From: Bacteroidia bacterium
GTDB taxonomy: Bacteria; Bacteroidota; Bacteroidia; B-17B0; Aurantibacillaceae
Reading direction: 5' to 3'
Assembly (NCBI GenBank): GCA_026415195.1
Contig: JAOAHO010000016.1
Coordinates: 1-53,293, forward strand
DNA length: 53,293 bases
Below the pieces are notes generated by a model. That model ran no database searches. It saw only the letters and a list, made by a program, of their open reading frames with translations, and was not told the DNA's origin. Shown here one piece after another: positions 1 to 7,426 of the stretch (the stretch's first letter is position 1; each line of letters begins with the position of its first letter). The translations under genes and the position numbers were made by a program.

Positions 1-1
1 G

Positions 2-397
2 GCCAGGCCGTCGCGGGTATATGAGAACAACGGAAAATATCCGGTGATGTTGGTAGCGAAGAACGAGTACGGATGTATAGACACGGTGTATAAGGTATTG
101 GAGGTGGCGGAGGATTTTGTGGTGTACATACCGAATGTATTTACGCCGAACGGAGACGGATTGAATGATGTGTTCAATGTGAAGGGAACGGGCTTGAAAT
201 CGGAACGCTACCTGATGCAGATATTTGACCGTTGGGGCAACCTAATTTATCAGACCAAAGACATCAACAAGGGATGGGACGGTACTGTCAAAGGGGTGCC
301 TGCGCAAGAAGGGGTATATATTTATCAGGTAAGAGTCATCGGCAATGGTAGCATAGGAAAGAAGGAATTTAAAGGCCACGTAACTCTATTGAAATAA
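2..397 (+). CDS. C-terminal part of a gliding-motility-type (T9SS type B) secreted protein, 5' end outside window
   Basis: The frame is open from the first bases of the window, so only the last ~131 residues are visible. They start with what looks like the end of a PKD-like domain (YPVMLVAKNEYGCIDTV). A type-B T9SS C-terminal domain follows, with the hallmark IPNVFTPNGDGLND, then FDRWGN and GVYIYQV, and a short Lys end. Such domains direct large adhesins and enzymes across the outer membrane through the type IX system; the function of the missing N-terminal part cannot be told. Codons in the first ~200 bases are noticeably richer in G (ttg, gtg, acg, gcg) than in neighbouring genes, which suggests a repetitive adhesin under its own codon bias. 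A good terminator follows. Confidence 0.88.
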   Translation, partial: ARPSRVYENNGKYPVMLVAKNEYGCIDTVYKVLEVAEDFVVYIPNVFTPNGDGLNDVFNVKGTGLKSERYLMQIFDRWGNLIYQTKDINKGWDGTVKGVPAQEGVYIYQVRVIGNGSIGKKEFKGHVTLLK

Positions 398-416
398 TAC
401 CTTAATAACTTTTTAA

Positions 417-450
417 AACCTCCATGATGAAAATCGTGGAGGTTTTTTTA
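417..450 (+). terminator. Rho-independent terminator after the type-B T9SS gene
   Basis: Twelve-base arms (417-428 and 433-444) pair with a single G-T mismatch around a GAAA tetraloop. A run of T begins inside the right arm and continues to about 449. It separates the large secreted protein from the cyanophycinase-like gene starting at 464. Confidence 0.85.
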
Positions 451-463
451 TTTTATGCCTTAA

Positions 464-1741
464 ATGCGAAAAGTGATTTTTATATTTTCTTGCTTTACCT
501 TTTTGAAACTTTTTAGCCAAAGTACTTATACTTCCTACATATCCGGTGACCCCTCCAATACACTTACACCCACTCAGGGCGGGCTTTGCCTTATGGGCGG
601 AGCCACTGAGAACGACAGTGCCATGGTATGGTTCCTGAAAAGATCGGGAGGTGGCGATATAGTGGTAATCAGGGCAAGCGGGGGAAGCGGTTATAATTCT
701 TATATGATGTCTTTGGGTTTGACTTTGAATTCAGTGGAAACTCTGGTTATTCCTTCCGTTAGTGCTGCCAATCACCCCTATGTTCGTGATAAAATAAGAA
801 ATGCCGAGGCCTTGTTTATTGCAGGAGGTAACCAATGGAACTACGTTCAATTCTGGAAAAACACATCGGTGGACTCGGCCATACATTATCTTATTCACGT
901 CAGAAAAGTTCCTGTAGGTGGAACCAGTGCCGGAATGGCAATACTTGGACAAGCATACTACAATGCTTCGGCCGGTTCCGTTACTTCATCCGTTGCATTG
1001 AATAATCCTTTAGGCCCAATGATAACTTTGGGAAATAATGACTTTATCCGTCATCCCCTTATGTTCAGAACCATCACCGATACACATTACGACAATCCCG
1101 ATCGCAGGGGCAGGCACATCACTTTCCTTGCTCGTTTGATGAACGACAGTTTAGGCAGAACCTATTTCGGCATTGCATGTGATGAATATACATCGGTTTG
1201 CATGGATTCTTCCGGAATTTGTAAAGTGTATGGAGAATTTCCTACGTATGATGACAACGCCTATTTTCTACTGCCCAATTGTGCCATGCCAAATGATGCC
1301 GAAATATGCATGCAAAATCAACCTTTGCACTGGAACCGTAACCAACAGGCCGTTAAAGTATATCAGGTGAAAGGTACTCCTTCCGGAAACGGCCTCGTGG
1401 AGTGGAAAAACAAAAATCAATTCAACGGAGGAACATGGAGGAACTATTATGTAATAAACGGAGTGTTGAACACCGCCACAACATCCATTCCCTACAGTTG
1501 CAATACAACTGCCATATTGCATAATTATAAAAATCATGATTTTGATTTTTCAATCAATGATTTAAAATTGAAAATTACCTGTCCGGGAATAAAAAAGATT
1601 TATGATTTAAATGGTAAAACCTTGTTTGCTTCATCGGACCATGATGTGAATTGTGACTTGAGCCGTTGGGCTTCCGGTATTTATTTTATATCGGTACAAA
1701 ACGGAAACCATATTCAAACAAAAAAAATTCTCCTGCCATGA
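464..1741 (+). CDS. Secreted cyanophycinase-like peptidase (family S51) with T9SS-like tail
   Basis: This 425-residue protein starts with a signal peptide ([19 protein letters not shown]). The body reads as a cyanophycinase-type S51 serine peptidase: a GGA-containing first strand near residue 45, [13 protein letters not shown] near 119-131, the nucleophile elbow GGTSAGMA with Ser155, and a DTHYDN..RRGR segment near 205. S51 cyanophycinases cut cyanophycin to beta-Asp-Arg dipeptides, but secreted Bacteroidota members need not act on cyanophycin. The last ~60 residues ([23 protein letters not shown]) resemble a type-A T9SS C-terminal domain, though a clear YPNP start is missing. The stop overlaps the thyA start (ATGA), so the two are translationally coupled. 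Family call firm; substrate unknown. Confidence 0.85.
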   Translation: MRKVIFIFSCFTFLKLFSQSTYTSYISGDPSNTLTPTQGGLCLMGGATENDSAMVWFLKRSGGGDIVVIRASGGSGYNSYMMSLGLTLNSVETLVIPSVSAANHPYVRDKIRNAEALFIAGGNQWNYVQFWKNTSVDSAIHYLIHVRKVPVGGTSAGMAILGQAYYNASAGSVTSSVALNNPLGPMITLGNNDFIRHPLMFRTITDTHYDNPDRRGRHITFLARLMNDSLGRTYFGIACDEYTSVCMDSSGICKVYGEFPTYDDNAYFLLPNCAMPNDAEICMQNQPLHWNRNQQAVKVYQVKGTPSGNGLVEWKNKNQFNGGTWRNYYVINGVLNTATTSIPYSCNTTAILHNYKNHDFDFSINDLKLKITCPGIKKIYDLNGKTLFASSDHDVNCDLSRWASGIYFISVQNGNHIQTKKILLP

Positions 1742-2532
1742 AAATTTACCACGACCTTTTGCAACACATTTTAGATCACGGTATTAAGAAAACCGACCGC
1801 ACGGGTACCGGAACCCTCAGCATTTTCGGATACCAAATGCGTTTTGATCTGAGGGAGGGCTTTCCCCTGGTTACCACAAAAAAACTGCATGTAAAATCCA
1901 TCATTCATGAATTGCTTTGGTTTTTGAAAGGAGAAAGCAACATTAAATATCTCAAGGATAACGGTGTGAGTATATGGGATGAATGGGCAGATGAGAACGG
2001 AAACCTTGGCCCCATTTATGGGGTACAGTGGAGAAGTTGGCCTGATTATGACGGAGGCACCATTGATCAGATTACTCAGGTGGTAAATCAGATAAAATCC
2101 AATCCCGACTCCCGGAGGTTGATCGTAAGTGCATGGAACGTGGCTCAGATTGAAAAAATGAAATTGCCTCCATGCCATATTTTGTTTCAGTTTTATGTGG
2201 CCAACGGATATTTATCGTGTCAGTTGTATCAGCGCAGCGCCGATGTGTTTTTGGGAGTACCGTTCAACATTGCTTCATATTCCTTGTTAACCATGATGAT
2301 GGCTCAAGTGTGCGGGTTGAAGGCAGGGGAATTTATCCACACTCTGGGCGATGCCCATTTGTATTCCAATCATCTGGAACAAGCCCGCCTGCAGCTTTCG
2401 CGCGACATCAGGCCACTGCCGGTAATGAAATTAAACCCGGATGTAAAAGATATTTTTTCTTTTAAGTATGAGGATTTTACCCTGGAAAACTATAATCCTC
2501 ATCCCCACATTAAAGCCGATGTAGCCGTTTAA
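1738..2532 (+). CDS. thyA: Thymidylate synthase
   Basis: It converts dUMP to dTMP using methylene-tetrahydrofolate. Starting at the ATG at 1738 gives 264 residues, the same length as the E. coli enzyme, and puts the catalytic cysteine at position 146 in [11 protein letters not shown]. Other landmarks are [12 protein letters not shown] near the N-terminus, [28 protein letters not shown] and the [11 protein letters not shown] segment. The frame is open further upstream inside the previous gene, but length and family start favour 1738, which overlaps the preceding stop by four bases. No dihydrofolate reductase gene (folA), the usual neighbour, follows; frr comes next. Confidence 0.97.
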   Translation: MKIYHDLLQHILDHGIKKTDRTGTGTLSIFGYQMRFDLREGFPLVTTKKLHVKSIIHELLWFLKGESNIKYLKDNGVSIWDEWADENGNLGPIYGVQWRSWPDYDGGTIDQITQVVNQIKSNPDSRRLIVSAWNVAQIEKMKLPPCHILFQFYVANGYLSCQLYQRSADVFLGVPFNIASYSLLTMMMAQVCGLKAGEFIHTLGDAHLYSNHLEQARLQLSRDIRPLPVMKLNPDVKDIFSFKYEDFTLENYNPHPHIKADVAV

Positions 2533-2537
2533 TTTTT

Positions 2538-2545
2538 TAATTTTG
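2538..2545 (+). promoter_or_regulatory. Candidate -7 box before frr
   Basis: TAATTTTG matches the Bacteroidota -7 consensus TAnnTTTG and ends 13 bases before the frr start. No convincing -33 TTTG lies 18-20 bases upstream, so it is a weak call. Confidence 0.35.
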
Positions 2546-2558
2546 CCTTAATTTAACT

Positions 2559-3119
2559 ATGAAAACAGTTCAGGAAGTACACGATCATGCCAAAATTCAG
2601 ATGGAAAAGTCCATCAAACACCTGGAGGCCGAATTGGCTAAAATAAGGGCCGGTAAAGCCAATCCAGCTTTGCTTGAAAATGTGTTGGTGGAATATTATG
2701 GCTCAAAAGTACCCATCAATCAAACGGCAAGCGTAAACACCCAGGATGCTCGGACCCTCGTTATTCAGCCCTGGGAAAAAAGCATGCTTACACCCATTGA
2801 AAAAGCCATTCAAGTAGCTAACCTTGGTTTGAATCCGCAAAACGATGGTACTGTTATTCGCATAACTATCCCGCCTCTAACCGAAGAAAGGCGAAAAGAG
2901 CTAACTAAGCTGGCTAAATCTACAGGCGAAGAAGCTAAAATTGCCATACGTTCCATTCGTAAAGAATCGATTGAAGCCATAAAAAAACTTCAAAAAGAAG
3001 GCCTGCCCGAGGATGAAGTCAAGCAAGCCGAAAATAAAATTCAACAATTGACTGACCAGTATGTAGCAAAAGTGGACCAGCATATTCAGTCTAAAGAAAA
3101 AGAAATTTTAACAGTTTAA
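2559..3119 (+). CDS. frr: Ribosome-recycling factor
   Basis: The 186-residue protein matches the usual RRF length. It works with EF-G to split post-termination ribosomes. Diagnostic stretches are the N-terminal helix with KIRAGKANPALLENVLVEYYG, then PINQTASVN, LVIQPWEK, the IRITIPPLTEERRKEL hinge region, and the C-terminal charged helices with KEGLPEDEVKQAE. In many bacteria frr follows pyrH; here pyrH is absent and thyA precedes it by 26 bases. A TAnnTTTG box sits in that gap. LemA follows three bases after the stop. Confidence 0.97.
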   Translation: MKTVQEVHDHAKIQMEKSIKHLEAELAKIRAGKANPALLENVLVEYYGSKVPINQTASVNTQDARTLVIQPWEKSMLTPIEKAIQVANLGLNPQNDGTVIRITIPPLTEERRKELTKLAKSTGEEAKIAIRSIRKESIEAIKKLQKEGLPEDEVKQAENKIQQLTDQYVAKVDQHIQSKEKEILTV

Positions 3120-3122
3120 TTT

Positions 3123-3716
3123 ATGAATAAAGGAACGATTACCCTGGTTGTTTTTGCCGTGTTGTTCCTCTTTGGAGGCATATATGCCTGCAACAAAAGA
3201 AACACATTCATGATGCTCAAAGAAGAAGCCAAAAGCCAGTGGCAACAGGTGGAAAACCAATATCAGCGCCGCTTGGATCTGATACCTAATTTAGTTAAAA
3301 CTGTTGAGGCCGAAGCTAACTTTGAAAAATCAACATTGACACAAGTGATTGAAGCCAGAGCGAAAGCCACGCAGGTAAAAATCAATCCGGAAAATTTTTC
3401 AGAGCAGGATATGCAGAAATATAGGCAAGTGCAAGGTGAATTAAGTAGTGCATTATCGAGATTATTGGTGGTGGCGGAAAATTATCCGAATTTGAAATCG
3501 AATCAGGCCTTTGCCGATTTGCGTGTGGCCCTGGAGGGATGCGAAAACCGTATCAGTACCGAAAGAATGCGTTTTAACGAAAAGGTAAAAAACTTTAATG
3601 TCGAAATCAAAAAAATTCCGGGTTCGCTTTTTGCGTGGGGTTATACCGATATGCCCTATTTTGAAGCAGAAGCCGGAGCCGAAAAAGCTCCAAAGGTGGA
3701 TATTGAAATTAAGTAA
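3123..3716 (+). CDS. LemA family membrane protein
   Basis: LemA proteins have a single N-terminal membrane segment and a soluble helical bundle whose role is poorly defined. This copy has 197 residues: a hydrophobic segment at about 5-22 (TLVVFAVLFLFGGIYAC) followed by the signature WQQVENQYQRRLDLIPNLVKTVEAEANFE near 40-70 and KSNQAFADLRVALEGCENRI. The stop codon TAA shares its last base with the ATG of the next gene. A LemA gene followed by two TPM-domain genes is a recurring arrangement in Bacteroidota, suggesting a joint envelope function. Confidence 0.93.
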   Translation: MNKGTITLVVFAVLFLFGGIYACNKRNTFMMLKEEAKSQWQQVENQYQRRLDLIPNLVKTVEAEANFEKSTLTQVIEARAKATQVKINPENFSEQDMQKYRQVQGELSSALSRLLVVAENYPNLKSNQAFADLRVALEGCENRISTERMRFNEKVKNFNVEIKKIPGSLFAWGYTDMPYFEAEAGAEKAPKVDIEIK

Positions 3717-4162
3717 TGTCTTTGTTTAAATTCAAAGCATTTTCCAAAGAAGAGGAAAAAAAAATCCAGCAAGCCATTCGGGAATCCGAAAAATTAACGA
3801 CAGGTGAAATCCGTTTATTGGTGGCTGCCAATATTAGCGATGATATACTAAAATTTGCTGAAAAGAAATTTCATCAGATGGGAATGTACAATACAAATAA
3901 TAGAAATGCAGTTTTGTTTGTATTGTGTTTGAAAAAGAGGCAAGTGGCGGTTTGGGCCGATGAAGGAATTTACAAGGCAGCCGGGGAAGAATTCTGGAAA
4001 AATATCGTTGAAGAAATAGTGGGGAATTTTAAAGAAAATCATGGTGTTGATGGAATAGTATCGGCAATACGGCATTGTGGTGATGCTTTAAGAAAATTTT
4101 TTCCTGCCGAAGGGAAAGAAAATCCGAATGAACTGTCGGATGAAATTGAATATGAAAGTTAA
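3716..4162 (+). CDS. TPM domain protein, soluble
   Basis: The 148-residue protein reads as a TPM (TLP18.3/Psb32/MOLO-1) domain: FSKEEEKKIQQAIRESEKLTTGEIRLLV at the start, an NAVLFVLCLKKRQVAVWADEGI strand pair in the middle and a helical end. It has no signal peptide or membrane segment, unlike its downstream partner. TPM domains include acid phosphatases and assembly factors, so the activity here is open. Its start overlaps the LemA stop by one base, and its end overlaps the next coding region, consistent with co-translation. Confidence 0.85.
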   Translation: MSLFKFKAFSKEEEKKIQQAIRESEKLTTGEIRLLVAANISDDILKFAEKKFHQMGMYNTNNRNAVLFVLCLKKRQVAVWADEGIYKAAGEEFWKNIVEEIVGNFKENHGVDGIVSAIRHCGDALRKFFPAEGKENPNELSDEIEYES

Positions 4163-4907
4163 ATTGATTTTCATATTCATTTGTATTTTCGGAGCAGTAT
4201 ATTCACAATATCCGCCCCGCCCTGAGCCCTTTGAATTTGTTTATGATTTTTCGGAAGAAGGGAATTTTCTTTCGCAGGGCTTTAGGCAGGAATTGTCGGG
4301 CTATTTAAAGGAGTTGGAAAGGCAGAAATCTACTCAGTTGTTGGTAGTGATAAAAACTGACCTGGGAGGTGCAGATGCTACTCAGTATGCCACAGGGTTA
4401 TTAAATGCCTGGCAATTAGGTAATAAAGGAAAAGACAACGGTATCCTGATGCTGATAAAGCCAAAGAAAAACGATGAAAAAGGGGAAATATTCATTGCTA
4501 CCGGTTATGGGGTGGAAGGGGATTTGCCCGATATTTTTCTGGGAAGGGTTATCCGTCATACCATTTTGCCACGTTTTAAAGAAGGCAATTATGAGTTAGG
4601 GGTATGGGAAGGTATAAATGAAATCGTTAAAAAAATTCATCCTGATTTTAAATATGAGAAAAAAATGAAATTTTTATATGAGGAGCAGAAAATCGGTTGG
4701 TTGGAAGTTTTAATTGTTTTGATTTTGTTGTATGTTTTTTTTCAGATAGCAAGGAGGGGCTTTGGAAATGTTATATATTCCGGAGGAGGGCGTATGTTTG
4801 AATTTCCCTATGGTGGTAGTTGGAGCAGAGGAGGAGGATATTCAGGGGGAGGATTTGGTGGATTTGGCGGACGCAGCGGTGGGGGAGGAGCAGGCGGTTC
4901 GTGGTAA
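4152..4907 (+). CDS. TPM domain protein, membrane-anchored with Gly-rich tail (YgcG-like)
   Basis: The ATG at 4152 gives 251 residues opening with a clean signal peptide (MKVKLIFIFICIFGAVYSQ). Earlier in-frame ATGs at 4128 and 4140 would only add polar residues, so 4152 is preferred; it overlaps the upstream stop by 11 bases. A TPM domain (SGYLKELERQKSTQLLVVI, NKGKDNGILMLI, FIATGYGVEGDLPD) is followed by a membrane helix near residues 184-200 and a Gly/Ser-rich tail ending GGGGAGGSW. That tail is typical of YgcG-family proteins and predicts export with the C-terminus beyond the membrane helix. Function unproven; probably works with the adjacent LemA. Confidence 0.87.
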   Translation: MKVKLIFIFICIFGAVYSQYPPRPEPFEFVYDFSEEGNFLSQGFRQELSGYLKELERQKSTQLLVVIKTDLGGADATQYATGLLNAWQLGNKGKDNGILMLIKPKKNDEKGEIFIATGYGVEGDLPDIFLGRVIRHTILPRFKEGNYELGVWEGINEIVKKIHPDFKYEKKMKFLYEEQKIGWLEVLIVLILLYVFFQIARRGFGNVIYSGGGRMFEFPYGGSWSRGGGYSGGGFGGFGGRSGGGGAGGSW

Positions 4908-4918
4908 GAATTGAAATT

Positions 4919-5824
4919 ATGGAAAATTTGTATTCGTTACATTTAAAGGAGTTGAGTTATAAAATTAAATGTGCTAAGAAAAAAGACTTCCCTGATTCTT
5001 TATTGAAAACAGGCACAAGAAATACATTATTTAACCTGGAAGGGCTAGCAAGACTTGATTCCAAAAAACATAAAAAAATGGCCAGATGGCTGGAGCGGTT
5101 TAAAAAAGGGGAAGATCTTCTTGGGAAACTGGATTTTTATCTTTGGGTGAAAGAAATGGTTAAAAAAGAAAAATTAAACCCTGCGGAAAAATTTTCCATC
5201 AACAGAGATGCTGACAACCGGCTTAAGGCTATCCGTCAGGAATGCGAAAAGTATTTTGATCAAAAATTTGATTTAGAAAAATGGACAAAAAAAATATTAA
5301 AAAGAACAGAAAAACTGGATTTGAATTTCGATAAGAATCACCTTGAGCAAATTAAAGAAAGCATGGTGCAGGAAATCGATTCCTTACATGAATTTCTGGA
5401 AGAACGGAACTATACGTTTACATTAATGGAAGAAGAGGTGCACGAATTCCGCAGGGACATTCGTTGGTTCAGCATTTATGCTTGGGCATTGAAAGGTATG
5501 ATTGCATTAAAGGACAAGAAAATTTTTTCCCCTGCACAAAAAAAGTACTGGATTAAGCCTAAAACTCTAAAAAATCCGTTCATTAATATTCCCGTTTCAA
5601 ATGAAAAAAATAAAATTTACTTCAATAAGGAAGTTTTTTTGGCCCTTTCGGGAATGATTATTGATGTAGGTGAAATCAAAGATACCGGACTGTTAAATGA
5701 ACATCTTAACACTATTTTAAAAAAGCCCGTGCATCATCCGGAGAAACAACTAAAAGAAATAAACGGGATGTTGAAAAAATATAAAAATGACAACTTGTTT
5801 TTAAAAAGATTGTTTTATATTTGA
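4919..5824 (+). CDS. Unknown charged alpha-helical protein, possibly CHAD-like
   Basis: I do not recognise this 301-residue protein with confidence. It is rich in Lys and Glu, predicted almost wholly helical, with no signal peptide or membrane segment. One stretch near residues 175-197 (VHEFRRDIRWFSIYAWALKG) resembles the HxxRxxxR helix of CHAD domains, which bind polyphosphate or other polyanions, but the usual array of such repeats is not evident. The start at 4919 is chosen because the frame upstream overlaps the Gly-rich tail of the preceding gene and because an aattgaaattatg context lies there, identical to that of the next gene. It follows the TPM gene by 11 bases. Confidence 0.7.
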   Translation: MENLYSLHLKELSYKIKCAKKKDFPDSLLKTGTRNTLFNLEGLARLDSKKHKKMARWLERFKKGEDLLGKLDFYLWVKEMVKKEKLNPAEKFSINRDADNRLKAIRQECEKYFDQKFDLEKWTKKILKRTEKLDLNFDKNHLEQIKESMVQEIDSLHEFLEERNYTFTLMEEEVHEFRRDIRWFSIYAWALKGMIALKDKKIFSPAQKKYWIKPKTLKNPFINIPVSNEKNKIYFNKEVFLALSGMIIDVGEIKDTGLLNEHLNTILKKPVHHPEKQLKEINGMLKKYKNDNLFLKRLFYI

Positions 5825-5838
5825 AAAAAATTGAAATT

Positions 5839-6672
5839 ATGAGAAAAATTTATCTTTCTATCTTAATGGTTGCCCTTATTGCGGCAATTTCTTTTTTTGG
5901 AACCCAAATCAATTCGGGGGGAAAAGCCGGCAATACCGGATCGCCCGGTGAAAGCACCTGTGGTGCATGCCATAGCGGAGGGACAGCTGCATTATCCGGA
6001 GTATCCGTGGTTGCAAGCCCTCAATTTACCAATAACCAGTATATCCCGGGCCAAACCTACACCATTACTATTGGAGCTTTTGCCCAAGGATATAATTCTT
6101 ACGGCTTTGGCTGCGAAATTTTGAATGCTTCCAATAATTCAAATATCGGAACCATGCAAAATCCCGGACCGGGCGTTCATTTTTTGACAGCCGGAAACGG
6201 ACGGAATAATGCCACACAAACTGCACCAAAATCCGGAACTCCGGTAACCTTTTCATTTCAATGGGTAGCCCCAACTTCAGGTACGGCCAATATCTATGTG
6301 TGTGTAAATGCAGTGAACGGAAACGGCGGCACTTCAGGTGATTTTGTTATGACAACTTCCCTCTCTGTTTCTCCTGCCAATACAAGTGGAATTAAAGAAA
6401 ATTTGCCTGCCGAAAACTCTTTTAATGTTTATCCTAATCCTTTTGAAGATTTTATTACAGTTGAACTGAATAAAGAAAGTAATATTACAGGTGCTTATGT
6501 TCAGATTTTTGATTTCACGGGAAAAATGGTTTATGAAAGCGAATCAAAAAAATCAGGTTTCGACAATACCATTAAAATCGACATGAAAGATTTGCCTGAA
6601 AGTATTTATACCGTTAAAGTATTATCAGATGGAAAATTGCTTGGAAGTAGATTGATTTTCCGTAAAGATTAA
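5839..6672 (+). CDS. Secreted choice-of-anchor-V-like protein with CxxCH motif and T9SS type A tail
   Basis: The 277-residue protein has a signal peptide (MRKIYLSILMVALIAAISFFG) followed by GSPGESTCGACHSGG near residues 34-48. That opening, containing a CxxCH haem-type motif, is characteristic of Bacteroidota choice-of-anchor V proteins. A beta-rich domain covers about 55-180 with IPGQTYTITI and VTFSFQWVAP. A type-A T9SS domain begins at FNVYPNPFEDF near residue 195 and contains VQIFDFTGKMVYE and the KVLSDGKLL strand. A single CxxCH could bind haem c or simply form a disulphide. A TTG at 5821 is in frame but would precede the signal peptide with charged residues, so 5839 is preferred. Confidence 0.85.
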   Translation: MRKIYLSILMVALIAAISFFGTQINSGGKAGNTGSPGESTCGACHSGGTAALSGVSVVASPQFTNNQYIPGQTYTITIGAFAQGYNSYGFGCEILNASNNSNIGTMQNPGPGVHFLTAGNGRNNATQTAPKSGTPVTFSFQWVAPTSGTANIYVCVNAVNGNGGTSGDFVMTTSLSVSPANTSGIKENLPAENSFNVYPNPFEDFITVELNKESNITGAYVQIFDFTGKMVYESESKKSGFDNTIKIDMKDLPESIYTVKVLSDGKLLGSRLIFRKD

Positions 6673-6694
6673 ATCAACACCCAAAAAATTGTAT

Positions 6695-6723
6695 AAAAAG
6701 GAGGGCTTTTAGCCCTCCTTTTT
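6695..6723. terminator. Bidirectional terminator between convergent genes
   Basis: Perfect 12-base arms (6695-6706 and 6712-6723) surround the 5-base loop TTTTA. A-rich and T-rich ends give a U-tract in both directions. It ends the rightward unit finishing at 6672 and also the leftward gene, whose stop codon (6709-6711) lies in the loop. Confidence 0.9.
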
Positions 6724-7389
6724 ATTTTCGTTTTGTTTTTTGGTTGACAACCTGCGGTGTATCCCCAATTGCAGGCCCACCCCGCTTCCCGACCAGTTGG
6801 TTATAATAAAGTTATTGAAATTTTGATTGTTGCTTTCCATATTTTTATAATTTACACCCGATCTGAAAAGGCTTAAATAAAATCCGAAGTTTTTAAAAAT
6901 AAAAGAGGGTTGTATATTAAAAATAAAATATCCTCCTTTTCCGGTTAATACCAAATTGTCATTAGGGTTATTTGTTTTATATTCTAATGAAGTAAAACCA
7001 AATTCAGGTGCCAGTAATAAATAAAATATTTTTGTATTGACAGGTCTGAAATTCAGCGGAATAGAAATATCCAATGAATTTGCAGAGGGTGTTAGTCCTG
7101 TTTTTTTATCTTTTTCTGTCACATATTGGTTAGTTTTTAACCGTAATCCGCAAGAAAACCATTTCATAATGGCATAATCTGCCCCAAAAACCCAGTGAAA
7201 ATTTCCTGCGTCGTCTTTTACCGTGGTATCTAAAACTACCTGGTTGTTTAATTTAAACTTATAATTAAACGATACTTCCCTGAAGTATTCCAAACCCCTT
7301 CCGGCATGCAGGATAATATCGCCTTGTTTGATTTGGCCGAGGGTGAACGCAAAACACAAAAAAGCAATGTGTAAAAAATATTTTTTCAT
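6709..7389 (-). CDS. Unknown exported protein, probable outer-membrane beta-barrel
   Basis: The 226-residue protein starts with a signal peptide (MKKYFLHIAFLCFAFTLG). Alternating hydrophobic and polar strands follow, for example YAIMKWFSCGLRLKTNQYV, IFYLLLAPEFGFTSLEY and GVGLQLGIHRRL. That pattern fits a small porin-like barrel of the kind annotated as outer-membrane beta-barrel proteins in Bacteroidota. No enzymatic motif is seen. Its last codons (KKEG and the stop) are the left-reading arm and loop of the bidirectional terminator, so the C-terminal sequence is partly dictated by the hairpin. It is divergent from the gene at 7427, with 37 bases between starts. Confidence 0.7.
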   Translation of the reverse strand: MKKYFLHIAFLCFAFTLGQIKQGDIILHAGRGLEYFREVSFNYKFKLNNQVVLDTTVKDDAGNFHWVFGADYAIMKWFSCGLRLKTNQYVTEKDKKTGLTPSANSLDISIPLNFRPVNTKIFYLLLAPEFGFTSLEYKTNNPNDNLVLTGKGGYFIFNIQPSFIFKNFGFYLSLFRSGVNYKNMESNNQNFNNFIITNWSGSGVGLQLGIHRRLSTKKQNENKKEG

Positions 7390-7426
7390 CGTTGTAAATT
7401 TATGGTAAAATTGTTAGTATTGTTTT

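Noticed and set aside
1771-2178. 135-codon open frame on the minus strand across thyA
   Set aside because: It is antisense to a highly conserved gene and its translation shows no recognisable family or composition bias of a real protein.
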